From positions 1-6,246 of the forward strand of contig JAEWLN010000053.1 of NCBI GenBank assembly GCA_023457535.1: 6,246 bases of DNA, read 5' to 3'. Below, in pieces: positions 1 through 5,308 of the stretch. The notes under the pieces were generated by a model. The model had not been told where the DNA came from. It searched no databases and saw only the letters and a program-made list of their open reading frames with translations. This DNA comes from Bacteroidota bacterium. Its GTDB lineage: Bacteria; Bacteroidota; Bacteroidia; Flavobacteriales; Flavobacteriaceae. A program made the translations under genes and the position numbers. Positions within the stretch are counted from its first letter, which is position 1. Every line of letters begins with the position of its first letter.

Positions 1-51
1 AAACTTTAACAAAATGTACAGATTTTCTGTAATCACCTGTCCTTTTTTTAT

Positions 52-85
52 TGTAGGGGTAACCTACATTGCCCCCTACCCTACA
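52..85. repeat. Competing inverted repeats (TGTAGGGG with CCTACA, CCCCTAC and CCCTACA)
   Basis: TGTAGGG at 52-58 can pair with the immediate CCTACA at 63-68 (6 bp). It can also pair with CCCTACA at 79-85 (7 bp), and GTAGGGG at 53-59 can pair with CCCCTAC at 73-79 (7 bp). The three pairings exclude one another. Whether they are functional cannot be judged from the sequence. A T7 run precedes the block on the + strand. Confidence 0.45.
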
Positions 86-114
86 GTAAAGATAACGTTT
101 ATCGCATTTACCCC

Positions 115-133
115 ATTACAGAAAAACTGTAAT
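115..133. repeat. Perfect 7-bp inverted repeat with A5 loop
   Basis: ATTACAG, a five-A loop, then CTGTAAT form a perfect 7-bp stem, starting 24 bases past the stop codon of the leftward GNAT gene. In the leftward direction the loop reads TTTTT and the hairpin is followed by GGGG rather than a U-tract. It could help end or stabilise the 3' end of the leftward transcript, or be a protein-binding palindrome. The half-site CTGTAAT recurs at 27-33. Confidence 0.5.
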
Positions 134-156
134 TCGACCCGCCGCTATACAATTAT

Positions 157-564
157 TCAGGGAAGTACCCGCTCCATCATTTTCTCCGGGTGTGCAAGTG
201 GCCTGAACCCAAACTTCTCATACAAAAAATGCGCATCGGTAGTGGCGAGCCGCCAGATCTTAACGTGCTGTAATTGCGGTTCAGACAACATGGCTTCTAT
301 CAATTGCGACGAATAACCGTTGCCGCGCTCGGAAGGCGTTATAAAAACATCCATCACATAAGCAAAAACCACATAATCGGTGATAGCGCGCGCAAATCCA
401 ATTTGCCTGCCGTCGCGGTAAATCCCAAAACATACCGATGCGTCGATCGTGGTTTGAACCTCACTTATTGTGCGGCCGGCAGCCCAATAAATATCCTTTA
501 AAAAATCCTGGATAAATGGCACATCGAGCCTGGATTTATCGGCAGAAACTTCAATCAATGCCAT
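157..564 (-). CDS. GNAT family N-acetyltransferase
   Basis: Predicted 135-residue cytosolic acetyltransferase that would move an acetyl group from acetyl-CoA to an unidentified small-molecule or protein amine. The GNAT core is clear. A beta-strand pair is seen around residues 44-70 (FGIYRDGRQIGFARAITDY, then FAYVMDVFI). The acetyl-CoA-binding motif A loop is SERGNGYS at 78-85 (R80, G81, G83), followed by the helix SQLIEAML. The C-terminal WRLATTDAHFLYEKFGF (104-120) has the usual Tyr-x-x-x-Gly-Phe ending. Length fits the single-domain subfamily marked by the WRLATTDAH signature. I chose ATG at 564; the frame is open up to 636, but the extra residues lie inside the upstream cyclase gene and do not resemble a GNAT start. 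The chosen start overlaps the cyclase stop by 14 bases, suggesting translational coupling and last place in the leftward operon. The acceptor cannot be named. Confidence 0.9.
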   Translation of the reverse strand: MALIEVSADKSRLDVPFIQDFLKDIYWAAGRTISEVQTTIDASVCFGIYRDGRQIGFARAITDYVVFAYVMDVFITPSERGNGYSSQLIEAMLSEPQLQHVKIWRLATTDAHFLYEKFGFRPLAHPEKMMERVLP

Positions 565-1318
565 ACAAAACAGGTTTACTCGGGCTGGCATCATTTTCAA
601 ACGACGCGATTTGCAAATTGAGCAGGTAACTGCCATCTTTCACAGCGCCCGGAACATAAATGAGTTCTGTGATCGTCGCATCCAGCCGGGCATCGGCATT
701 GAGATTGTTGACATCGGTGACATTCCAGAACGCTTTGTGGGCGAGCAGCAATCCGTCATCTTTTTCCTTGTCGACGCTTGGCAGATCGATCAGCAAATGC
801 TTCACGCCGATCTTGCGCAAATAAGCGGCGGCAGACTCATGCAAATATGGCGGATTGGTATTCGAATACTTGCGGTGCATCTTTCCGGCATCGTTTGGCA
901 ACGTGCGGATCACGACCGCCTCGGGCAATCTGGCTTCCAGCGCGGCCTGCAGTTGATTTTTAGTAATTACATGGTCTTCTCCACGCTTGTACGGGCGCAG
1001 CGTAACGAGTTCGGCAGTAAAGAAAAAAGCGCGAAGGCTTTCATTGACGCTGTAAAAGTTGCGCGTGATGTGCCCCAGACATTCGGTATGCGTGCCATGC
1101 CCGTGCGGATTGAAAAAAACGTTATTGAAATTTGTCGACGATTTTCCTTCCGATACTTTACCTATCCAATCGCCAAAACGAACCGGCTCGATGACGGGTT
1201 TTTCGATGTACCATGCAATCGGGTTGTCGTCGGTGGCCGATAATGGAATCGACAAATCGATCGGTTTGGACAAATCGACGGTAAAAGTCTGGTCGCAGTG
1301 TTGGATCGTGGCTTTCAT
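551..1318 (-). CDS. Cyclase-family metal-dependent hydrolase (kynurenine formamidase-like fold)
   Basis: Predicted 255-residue member of the cyclase family (Pfam PF04199, which includes kynurenine formamidase KynB and related metal hydrolases). The metal-site segment is PHGHGTHTECLGH at 71-83, matching the family's HxGTHxDxPxH only in part: the first His is shifted by one and the Asp is Glu (E79). A second conserved block, LLIDLPSVDKEKDDG (175-189) followed by H194, matches the D-x-P-S-x-D plus downstream His of the family. No signal peptide is seen, so it is probably cytosolic. ATG at 1318 is preferred; the frame extends to 1387, but those 23 residues overlap the end of hemW and look unlike the family. 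The hemW stop lies 31 bases upstream and the GNAT gene overlaps its end by 14 bases, so it sits inside the operon. No tryptophan-degradation genes are nearby, so calling it kynurenine formamidase would be unjustified; the substrate is unknown. Confidence 0.85.
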   Translation of the reverse strand: MKATIQHCDQTFTVDLSKPIDLSIPLSATDDNPIAWYIEKPVIEPVRFGDWIGKVSEGKSSTNFNNVFFNPHGHGTHTECLGHITRNFYSVNESLRAFFFTAELVTLRPYKRGEDHVITKNQLQAALEARLPEAVVIRTLPNDAGKMHRKYSNTNPPYLHESAAAYLRKIGVKHLLIDLPSVDKEKDDGLLLAHKAFWNVTDVNNLNADARLDATITELIYVPGAVKDGSYLLNLQIASFENDASPSKPVLYGID

Positions 1319-1349
1319 TTGGGCCAATTTACTAAAGTTCGCGCAATTT

Positions 1350-2480
1350 TCAGCTGTCGATCCAAAACAAATCAGAAGCCAGGCCATCTGCGAGAAATTT
1401 GCCTTTGGCAGTGGTTTTGAGCGCCTGATTGTCGATGACCAGCAATCCGTCGGCGATCATTTTTGTGCTTTCACGCAGCAGATGTTGGGCGTATTGCGAA
1501 CCGAAATCGGCTTCGATCTGATCCGGCGACACACCCCACATGGTCCGCAAACCGGTCATGACGGCTTCGTTGTAGCGGTCGGTCGCGGTGAGTATTTCCA
1601 TCTCACGCGGCAATTCATCGCGCGAAATCGCCTTGAGGTATAAGCTGTTGCTGGCTGCGTTCCAACTGCGTGAAACCCCGTCGTAGCTATGCGCAGAGGG
1701 TCCGATGCCCAAATAGCTCTTTCTGAGCCAATACGCCGAATTGTTACGCGAAAAATAACCCGGCTTGCCAAAATTCGACAGTTCGTAGTGGATAAAACCG
1801 TTGTGCGAAAGCGTTTCGACCAGAATCTGAAAATGTGCGGCGGCCATTTCATCGCTTGGAGATGCAACTTGGCCCGCACGGACCATTTTGTGCAATGCGG
1901 TGCGCGGTTCGACCGTAAGGGCATAACTCGAAATGTGCGGAATGTCAAACGATAGCGCGATTTCGATGTTTTGTCGCCATTTTTGGTCGCTCATACCGGG
2001 CATCCCATAAATCAGGTCGATCGAAATATTATCGAAATGACGGACGGCCTCTGCCAGTGATTCCTTTGCCTGGCTCGCATTGTGCGCGCGATTCATGCTT
2101 TTGAGGTCATCGTCAAAAAACGATTGGATCCCGATGCTGAGCCGGTTGATGCGCGTTTGTCTGAGCTCGCGGATCCGGTCAATGGAAAGATCGTCGGGAT
2201 TGGCCTCGAGCGTGATTTCCGGATCTTGTGAAACGGTGAAATTTTTATAAACGCTGTCCAGCAGGTAACGGATCTCATCGGTCGACAAAACACTGGGCGT
2301 ACCTCCGCCAAAATAAATGGTTTCGATCGTTTCTTGGGCCAATTCATCGCGCCGCAGCACCATTTCACGTGCGAGTGCCGTCACCATCGCTCCTTGGTTT
2401 TTACGCGAGGTCGAGAAATGGAAATCGCAGTAATGGCACGCTTGCTTGCAAAAAGGGATGTGTAGGTAGAGACCGGCCAT
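1350..2480 (-). CDS. hemW: Radical SAM heme chaperone HemW (coproporphyrinogen III oxidase-like)
   Basis: Predicted 376-residue HemW, a cytosolic radical SAM protein that in characterised bacteria binds heme and delivers it to respiratory hemoproteins; many databases still label it oxygen-independent coproporphyrinogen III oxidase. The N-terminus MAGLYLHIPF leads into the 4Fe-4S motif C11-x3-C15-x2-C18. It is followed by Asp-Phe (HYCDF), whereas true HemN has a fourth Cys two residues on. YFGGGTPS (56-63) is the SAM-binding glycine motif, and LEANPDD (91-97), IGIQSF (117-122) and DLIYGMPG (155-162) are the usual barrel strands. The HemW C-terminal domain follows with YLGIGPSAHS (256-265). The proposed heme-binding HNxxYW motif reads NNSAYW (246-251), with Asn in place of His. 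Length is normal. ATG at 2480 is chosen; a TTG directly before it is possible but less likely. It lies 119 bases after ruvC and 31 before the cyclase. Confidence 0.95.
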   Translation of the reverse strand: MAGLYLHIPFCKQACHYCDFHFSTSRKNQGAMVTALAREMVLRRDELAQETIETIYFGGGTPSVLSTDEIRYLLDSVYKNFTVSQDPEITLEANPDDLSIDRIRELRQTRINRLSIGIQSFFDDDLKSMNRAHNASQAKESLAEAVRHFDNISIDLIYGMPGMSDQKWRQNIEIALSFDIPHISSYALTVEPRTALHKMVRAGQVASPSDEMAAAHFQILVETLSHNGFIHYELSNFGKPGYFSRNNSAYWLRKSYLGIGPSAHSYDGVSRSWNAASNSLYLKAISRDELPREMEILTATDRYNEAVMTGLRTMWGVSPDQIEADFGSQYAQHLLRESTKMIADGLLVIDNQALKTTAKGKFLADGLASDLFWIDS

Positions 2481-2599
2481 CAATCAGGAATTTGAAAATT
2501 TAAAATTTAAACATGCAGCGCATGCATCTTCATTCAAAAAGGTTTTGCGATGACTTTGAAGGCATTTTAATCAACCCAAAAAACACCACGTGCTTTCAT
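2481..2599. other. A/T-rich gap between ruvC and hemW
   Basis: This 119-base gap lies between the ruvC stop and the hemW start, both read leftward. It holds no convincing ORF; the best is a ten-codon frame. Near hemW it carries a very A/T-rich stretch (2491-2511) and a short hairpin, CATGC (2512-2516), AGC loop, GCATG (2520-2524). Leftward, the A/T-rich stretch contains TAAATTTT, a partial match to the Bacteroidota -7 box, but no TTTG lies at normal -33 spacing. hemW may therefore have its own weak promoter or be read through from ruvC; the sequence does not settle this. Confidence 0.5.
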
Positions 2600-3151
2600 T
2601 TATTTCACCCGCCCCTCATTCTGCTTCACAAAACTTTCCCAACCCGAATAGCTCTTGCCCGCCGTAATTTTCCCCGAGTTGAAAAAATGACATACCGCGG
2701 CGGCTAATCCATCAGTCGAATCGAGGTTTTTGGGCAGTTCTTTAAGCCCGAGCAATTGCTGGAGCATTTTGGCCACTTGTTCCTTGCTGGCCGCGCCGTT
2801 GCCGGTGATGGCCATTTTGATTTTCTTGGGTTCGTATTCGGTGATCGGGATCTGACGCGACAAACCCGCGGCCATCGCAACACCTTGCGCGCGTCCGAGT
2901 TTGAGCATCGATTGGACATTTTTGCCAAAAAACGGCGCTTCGATCGCAATTTCGTCAGGGTGGTGTGTTTCGATGAGTTCGATCGTACGCTCAAAGATGA
3001 CCCTGAGTTTGGTGTAATGGTCGTCGTATTTGGACAACAGCAATTCGTTGAGCTGCAAAAACTCCATTTTTTTGTTCACGACCTTGATCAGCCCAAAGCC
3101 CATTATGGTCGTTCCGGGGTCAATGCCCAATATGATGCGTTCGTGTGCCAT
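2600..3151 (-). CDS. ruvC: Crossover junction endodeoxyribonuclease RuvC (Holliday junction resolvase)
   Basis: Predicted 183-residue RuvC, the dimeric Mg2+-dependent nuclease that resolves Holliday junctions with the RuvAB branch-migration motor during recombinational repair. The RNase H-like core is complete. The first catalytic Asp is D11 in ILGIDPGTTIMGFG. The catalytic Glu is E71 in DEIAIEAPFFGKN. The last two acidic residues are D144 and D147 in NLDSTDGLAAA, followed by H155. KLGRAQGVA (84-92) and the lysine-rich EYEPKKIK segment (105-112) match the family's DNA-contact region. Length is as expected, and the SYSGWESFVKQNEGRVK tail is the sort found in Bacteroidota RuvC. ATG at 3151 is chosen because the IDPGT strand begins a few residues in; the frame runs back to 3289, but the extra 46 residues resemble nothing and would overlap the divergent membrane-protein gene. 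A matching promoter box sits 26 bases upstream. ruvA and ruvB are not in this window. Confidence 0.96.
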   Translation of the reverse strand: MAHERIILGIDPGTTIMGFGLIKVVNKKMEFLQLNELLLSKYDDHYTKLRVIFERTIELIETHHPDEIAIEAPFFGKNVQSMLKLGRAQGVAMAAGLSRQIPITEYEPKKIKMAITGNGAASKEQVAKMLQQLLGLKELPKNLDSTDGLAAAVCHFFNSGKITAGKSYSGWESFVKQNEGRVK

Positions 3152-3177
3152 GTTTCGCTTTACCGATCGGATTTGCG

Positions 3178-3211
3178 CAAAGGTAGCAAACTTGCGATGG
3201 CGCTTTGCAAA
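3178..3211 (-). promoter_or_regulatory. Probable Bacteroidota-type promoter for ruvC
   Basis: Read leftward, TACCTTTG (3185 down to 3178) is an exact match to the Bacteroidota -7 consensus TAnnTTTG. A TTTG at 3211-3208 lies 22 bases further upstream, close to the usual spacing of the -33 element. Transcription would begin a few bases past 3178, giving a leader of about 20 bases before the ruvC start at 3151. This would drive ruvC and possibly the whole leftward group. The match is by eye; no start site has been mapped. Confidence 0.6.
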
Positions 3212-3217
3212 TCTTTG
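3210..3217 (+). promoter_or_regulatory. Possible -7 box for the flippase/glycosyltransferase pair
   Basis: AATCTTTG matches the Bacteroidota -7 consensus TAnnTTTG at all but the first position and would place a transcription start about 20 bases before the flippase-like gene. The nearest upstream TTG (3192-3194) is only 15 bases away, closer than usual, so this is a weak call. Confidence 0.25.
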
Positions 3218-3242
3218 CGTTTCTTTGCGGCAAAACCCCGCG

Positions 3243-4181
3243 ATGCCGCTTTCAAACCAAACCAGATCCGTACTTGTTACATTCGTCAAACTGTCGATTG
3301 TGGCCGGCGCGTTCTATTTTATCTACGATCAGCTGGCTTCGAACGACAAACTCGAATGGGAAAAATTCACCGTCCTGTTCCGCAAAAACTGGCATTGGGG
3401 CGATATAGTGTTCATCCTTTTTTTGAGTTTTGCCAATCGGTTTCTCGAAATCCTCAAATGGCGAAACCTTGTGGGAAGCTTTGCGCGGATTTCCGTCGGC
3501 GAGTCGGCCAAACAGGTGCTTGCGGCGCTGACGGCATCGATCTTCACACCCAACGGCATCGGCGAATATGCAGGAAAGGCGCTGTATTACGAGGTGTCGC
3601 AAACCAAAAAAATCCTGTTCCTGAACCTGATCAACAACGGGATCCAAATGGTGCTCAGCATCGTATTCGGGATCTTCGGACTGTTGTATTTCAACGCGCA
3701 ATTCGGCGTGATCACTTCCAAAGCTGTAGGCGTCATCTTCGTCGGATGCTGTGTGTTGGCCGCCATTTTATTTCTATTGAGGCGATGGACGATCAAAGGT
3801 TATTCGCTCGAAAAGATCATCCGAAAGGTCAATGCCATTCCGCGCCGCATCCACCGTTTAAACATTTTGCTGGGCTTGTGCCGGTATCTGGTCTTCTCGC
3901 ACCAATATTACTTTTTGTTCCTCGCCTTCGAGGTCGATTTGCCTTATTGGACGCTGATGTCCGTGATCGCGAGCATGTACTTCCTGGCCTCGTCGCTGCC
4001 GTCGTTCCAGTTTTTTGATTTTGCGGTCAAAGGCTCGGTGGCGGTTTATTTCTTTTCGCTGTTGGGCGTCAACGAATGGATCGTTATCTTTATCAGCACG
4101 CTGATGTGGTTTTTGAATGTCGTGTTGCCCGTGGTGATCGGCAGTTATTACGTCCTGAAATTTAAAACGCGCCGCGCATGA
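3243..4181 (+). CDS. Lysylphosphatidylglycerol synthase TM-region (UPF0104/AglD-like) flippase-like membrane protein
   Basis: Predicted 312-residue inner-membrane protein with about seven or eight hydrophobic segments, roughly at residues 9-28, 54-70, 92-103, 125-150, 158-180, 206-228, 236-255, 262-276 and 279-304; some are probably half-helices. It matches the LPG_synthase_TM/UPF0104 family, the membrane part of MprF without the aminoacyl-transferase domain. Family hallmarks are SIFTPNGIGEYAGKAL (99-114) and the late LPSFQFFDFAVKGSVAV (252-268). Homologues are thought to move lipids or lipid-linked sugars across the membrane. Without the catalytic domain it should not make lysyl-phosphatidylglycerol. 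ATG at 3243 is chosen; the frame opens at 3030, but the extra residues lie antisense to ruvC and look non-coding. Its stop overlaps the glycosyltransferase start in ATGA, indicating tight coupling and probably a shared lipid-linked substrate (inference). Confidence 0.85.
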   Translation: MPLSNQTRSVLVTFVKLSIVAGAFYFIYDQLASNDKLEWEKFTVLFRKNWHWGDIVFILFLSFANRFLEILKWRNLVGSFARISVGESAKQVLAALTASIFTPNGIGEYAGKALYYEVSQTKKILFLNLINNGIQMVLSIVFGIFGLLYFNAQFGVITSKAVGVIFVGCCVLAAILFLLRRWTIKGYSLEKIIRKVNAIPRRIHRLNILLGLCRYLVFSHQYYFLFLAFEVDLPYWTLMSVIASMYFLASSLPSFQFFDFAVKGSVAVYFFSLLGVNEWIVIFISTLMWFLNVVLPVVIGSYYVLKFKTRRA

Positions 4182-5299
4182 TGGTTTTGGTTTTGTTGGT
4201 CATTTTGGTTTATGCGGTCACGATCGCGCAGCTGATCTACGGGTTTGGAAAGGTCCGGACCTATACCCCAACGCCGCAAAGCCCGCAAACATATTTTTCA
4301 ATTGTCATTCCATTTCGCAACGAAGCGCAAAACCTGCCCGCTTTACTTCAAAGCATTGCCAACCTGGATTATCCGATCGGCTTATTCGAACTGATTTTCA
4401 TCGATGATGATTCCCACGACGATTCTCAACGCATCGTGTACAACTGGCGCATGGACCACGGCACGTACCAATGCACGCTGCTCGAAAACGTCCGAATGAC
4501 CGGCTCGCCAAAAAAGGACGCCATCGCGCGCGCCATTCACATCGTCAAACACCAATGGGTTGTCACCACCGATGCAGACTGTACTTTCGCGTCCGATTGG
4601 CTGCGTACTTTAGACGGTTACATCCAGCAGCACTGCCCGCAAATGCTCATCGGATCGGTCCGGTATGCGCACACGCGATTGCTGCTCGCACAATTCCAGC
4701 AGTTGGATCTGGCAAGCTTACAGGGCGCGACGATAGGTAGCTTTGGTCTCGGACCCGGCTTTATGTGCAACGGGGCGAATTTTGCGTACACCAAAGATTT
4801 TTTCCATGAGCTCGGCGGATTTGCAGGCAATCAACACACCGCCACGGGCGACGATGTATTCCTGGTGCAAAAAGCCGTCGCGACCCATCCGGACCGCGTA
4901 CATTACCTCAAATCGGCGGGCAATATCGTGACCACCGCACCGCTTCAAAGCTGGCGGGCCGTTTTTGAGCAACGTGTGCGCTGGGCATCCAAGACGGGCC
5001 ATTACCAAAGCGTTTTTGGTAAAGACCTGGCCGTCATCGTTTTTGCGGGGAATCTGAGCGTCATTGTCGCCGTTGTCATGGCGGGACTGCAAGGCACGTG
5101 GATCGTTGCGGCCATTGCATTTGCGGTCAAATTTACGGTCGATGCGGTGCTGTTGTATCGGGCCAACCGGTTTTTAACGCGCGATGGCATGTGGGGATTG
5201 TTGCCGTGCAGTATGATCTATCCGTTTTTCTGCGTGGCTGTTGCGGTGTATTCGATGGCGTTCGGGTATTCGTGGAAAGGCCGTCGCTTCCGGCGATAA
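4178..5299 (+). CDS. Membrane-anchored family 2 glycosyltransferase
   Basis: Predicted 373-residue GT2 enzyme. An N-terminal membrane helix (2-21) precedes a GT-A catalytic domain. Visible are the nucleotide-sugar strand FSIVIPFRNEAQNLP (40-54), IDDDS with D76-D78, the metal-binding D-A-D at 132-134 (TTDADC), the acceptor segment CNGANFAYTKDFFHELGGF (197-215), GDD at 224-226, and QRVRW at 265-269, the Q-x-x-R-W type motif. Two or three C-terminal hydrophobic segments follow (about 284-303, 306-327, 341-363). The layout resembles glycosyltransferases that extend or glycosylate membrane lipids or exopolysaccharides from a UDP-sugar on the cytosolic face; sugar and acceptor are unknown. There is no PilZ domain and the length is far below that of BcsA, so cellulose synthase is unlikely. 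The ATG overlaps the flippase-like gene's stop by four bases (ATGA); the ATG three bases on is an alternative start. Its stop lies 9 bases from the convergent lipoprotein gene. Confidence 0.9.
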   Translation: MMVLVLLVILVYAVTIAQLIYGFGKVRTYTPTPQSPQTYFSIVIPFRNEAQNLPALLQSIANLDYPIGLFELIFIDDDSHDDSQRIVYNWRMDHGTYQCTLLENVRMTGSPKKDAIARAIHIVKHQWVVTTDADCTFASDWLRTLDGYIQQHCPQMLIGSVRYAHTRLLLAQFQQLDLASLQGATIGSFGLGPGFMCNGANFAYTKDFFHELGGFAGNQHTATGDDVFLVQKAVATHPDRVHYLKSAGNIVTTAPLQSWRAVFEQRVRWASKTGHYQSVFGKDLAVIVFAGNLSVIVAVVMAGLQGTWIVAAIAFAVKFTVDAVLLYRANRFLTRDGMWGLLPCSMIYPFFCVAVAVYSMAFGYSWKGRRFRR

Positions 5300-5308
5300 A
5301 TTCCCTTC

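Larger units (their letters stand above)
1..156. other. Gene-free A/T-rich segment with a cluster of short inverted repeats
   Basis: No credible coding sequence is seen here; it lies just downstream of the leftward GNAT gene. It holds several short perfect stem-loops: ACAGA/TCTGT (18-22 with 26-30), TGTAGG/CCTACA (52-57 with 63-68), GATAA/TTATC (91-95 with 99-103) and ATTACAG/CTGTAAT (115-121 with 127-133). There is also an 11-base long-range complement between 23-33 and 115-125. A T7 run sits at 43-49. The segment may end transcription of the leftward group or hold control sites for a gene beyond the left edge, but none of the stems is followed by a U-run in the leftward direction, so a classical intrinsic terminator is not shown. 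Confidence 0.6.
3172..3229. repeat. TTTGCG/CGCAAA repeat cluster in the divergent intergenic region
   Basis: This block contains a perfect 10-base palindrome TTTGCGCAAA (3172-3181), a TTTGCAAA palindrome (3204-3211), and TCTTTGCG twice with a 10-base period (3212-3219 and 3222-3229). CGCAAAG at 3176-3182 is complementary to both CTTTGCG copies (3213-3219, 3223-3229), so a 7-bp stem can form with either. It overlaps the proposed ruvC promoter. TTTGCG-type repeats are frequent in Bacteroidota intergenic DNA, so it may be a dispersed repeat rather than a local operator. Confidence 0.55.

Noticed and set aside
14..316. 100-codon rightward frame at the left edge
   Set aside because: Its second half is antisense to the GNAT gene, and its first half crosses the inverted-repeat cluster with no family resemblance.
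611..1643. Rightward frames (611-1243 and 1059-1643) antisense to the cyclase and hemW genes
   Set aside because: They lie opposite confidently identified genes, share no motifs with any family I recognise, and overlap each other.
2561..2593. Ten-codon frame in the ruvC-hemW gap (ATGAAAGCACGTGG start, leftward)
   Set aside because: It is too short and lacks any conserved feature; chance expectation is high.
3030..3242. Upstream extension of the flippase-like protein
   Set aside because: It is antisense to the ruvC start and encodes Cys/Arg/Met-rich residues without membrane or family character.
3152..3289. 46-residue N-terminal extension of RuvC
   Set aside because: RuvC family members begin just before the IDPGT strand; the extension crosses the promoter-like region and the start of the divergent gene.
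2756..4018. 420-codon open frame on the + strand spanning antisense of ruvC and an alternate frame of the flippase-like gene
   Set aside because: It covers two well-supported genes, its translation is rich in Arg, His and Phe with no recognisable domain, and it is best explained as a shadow of codon bias.
5280..5294. GCCG/CGGC stem near the glycosyltransferase stop as a terminator
   Set aside because: The stem is only 4 bp, lies inside the coding sequence and has no T-run after it on either strand.
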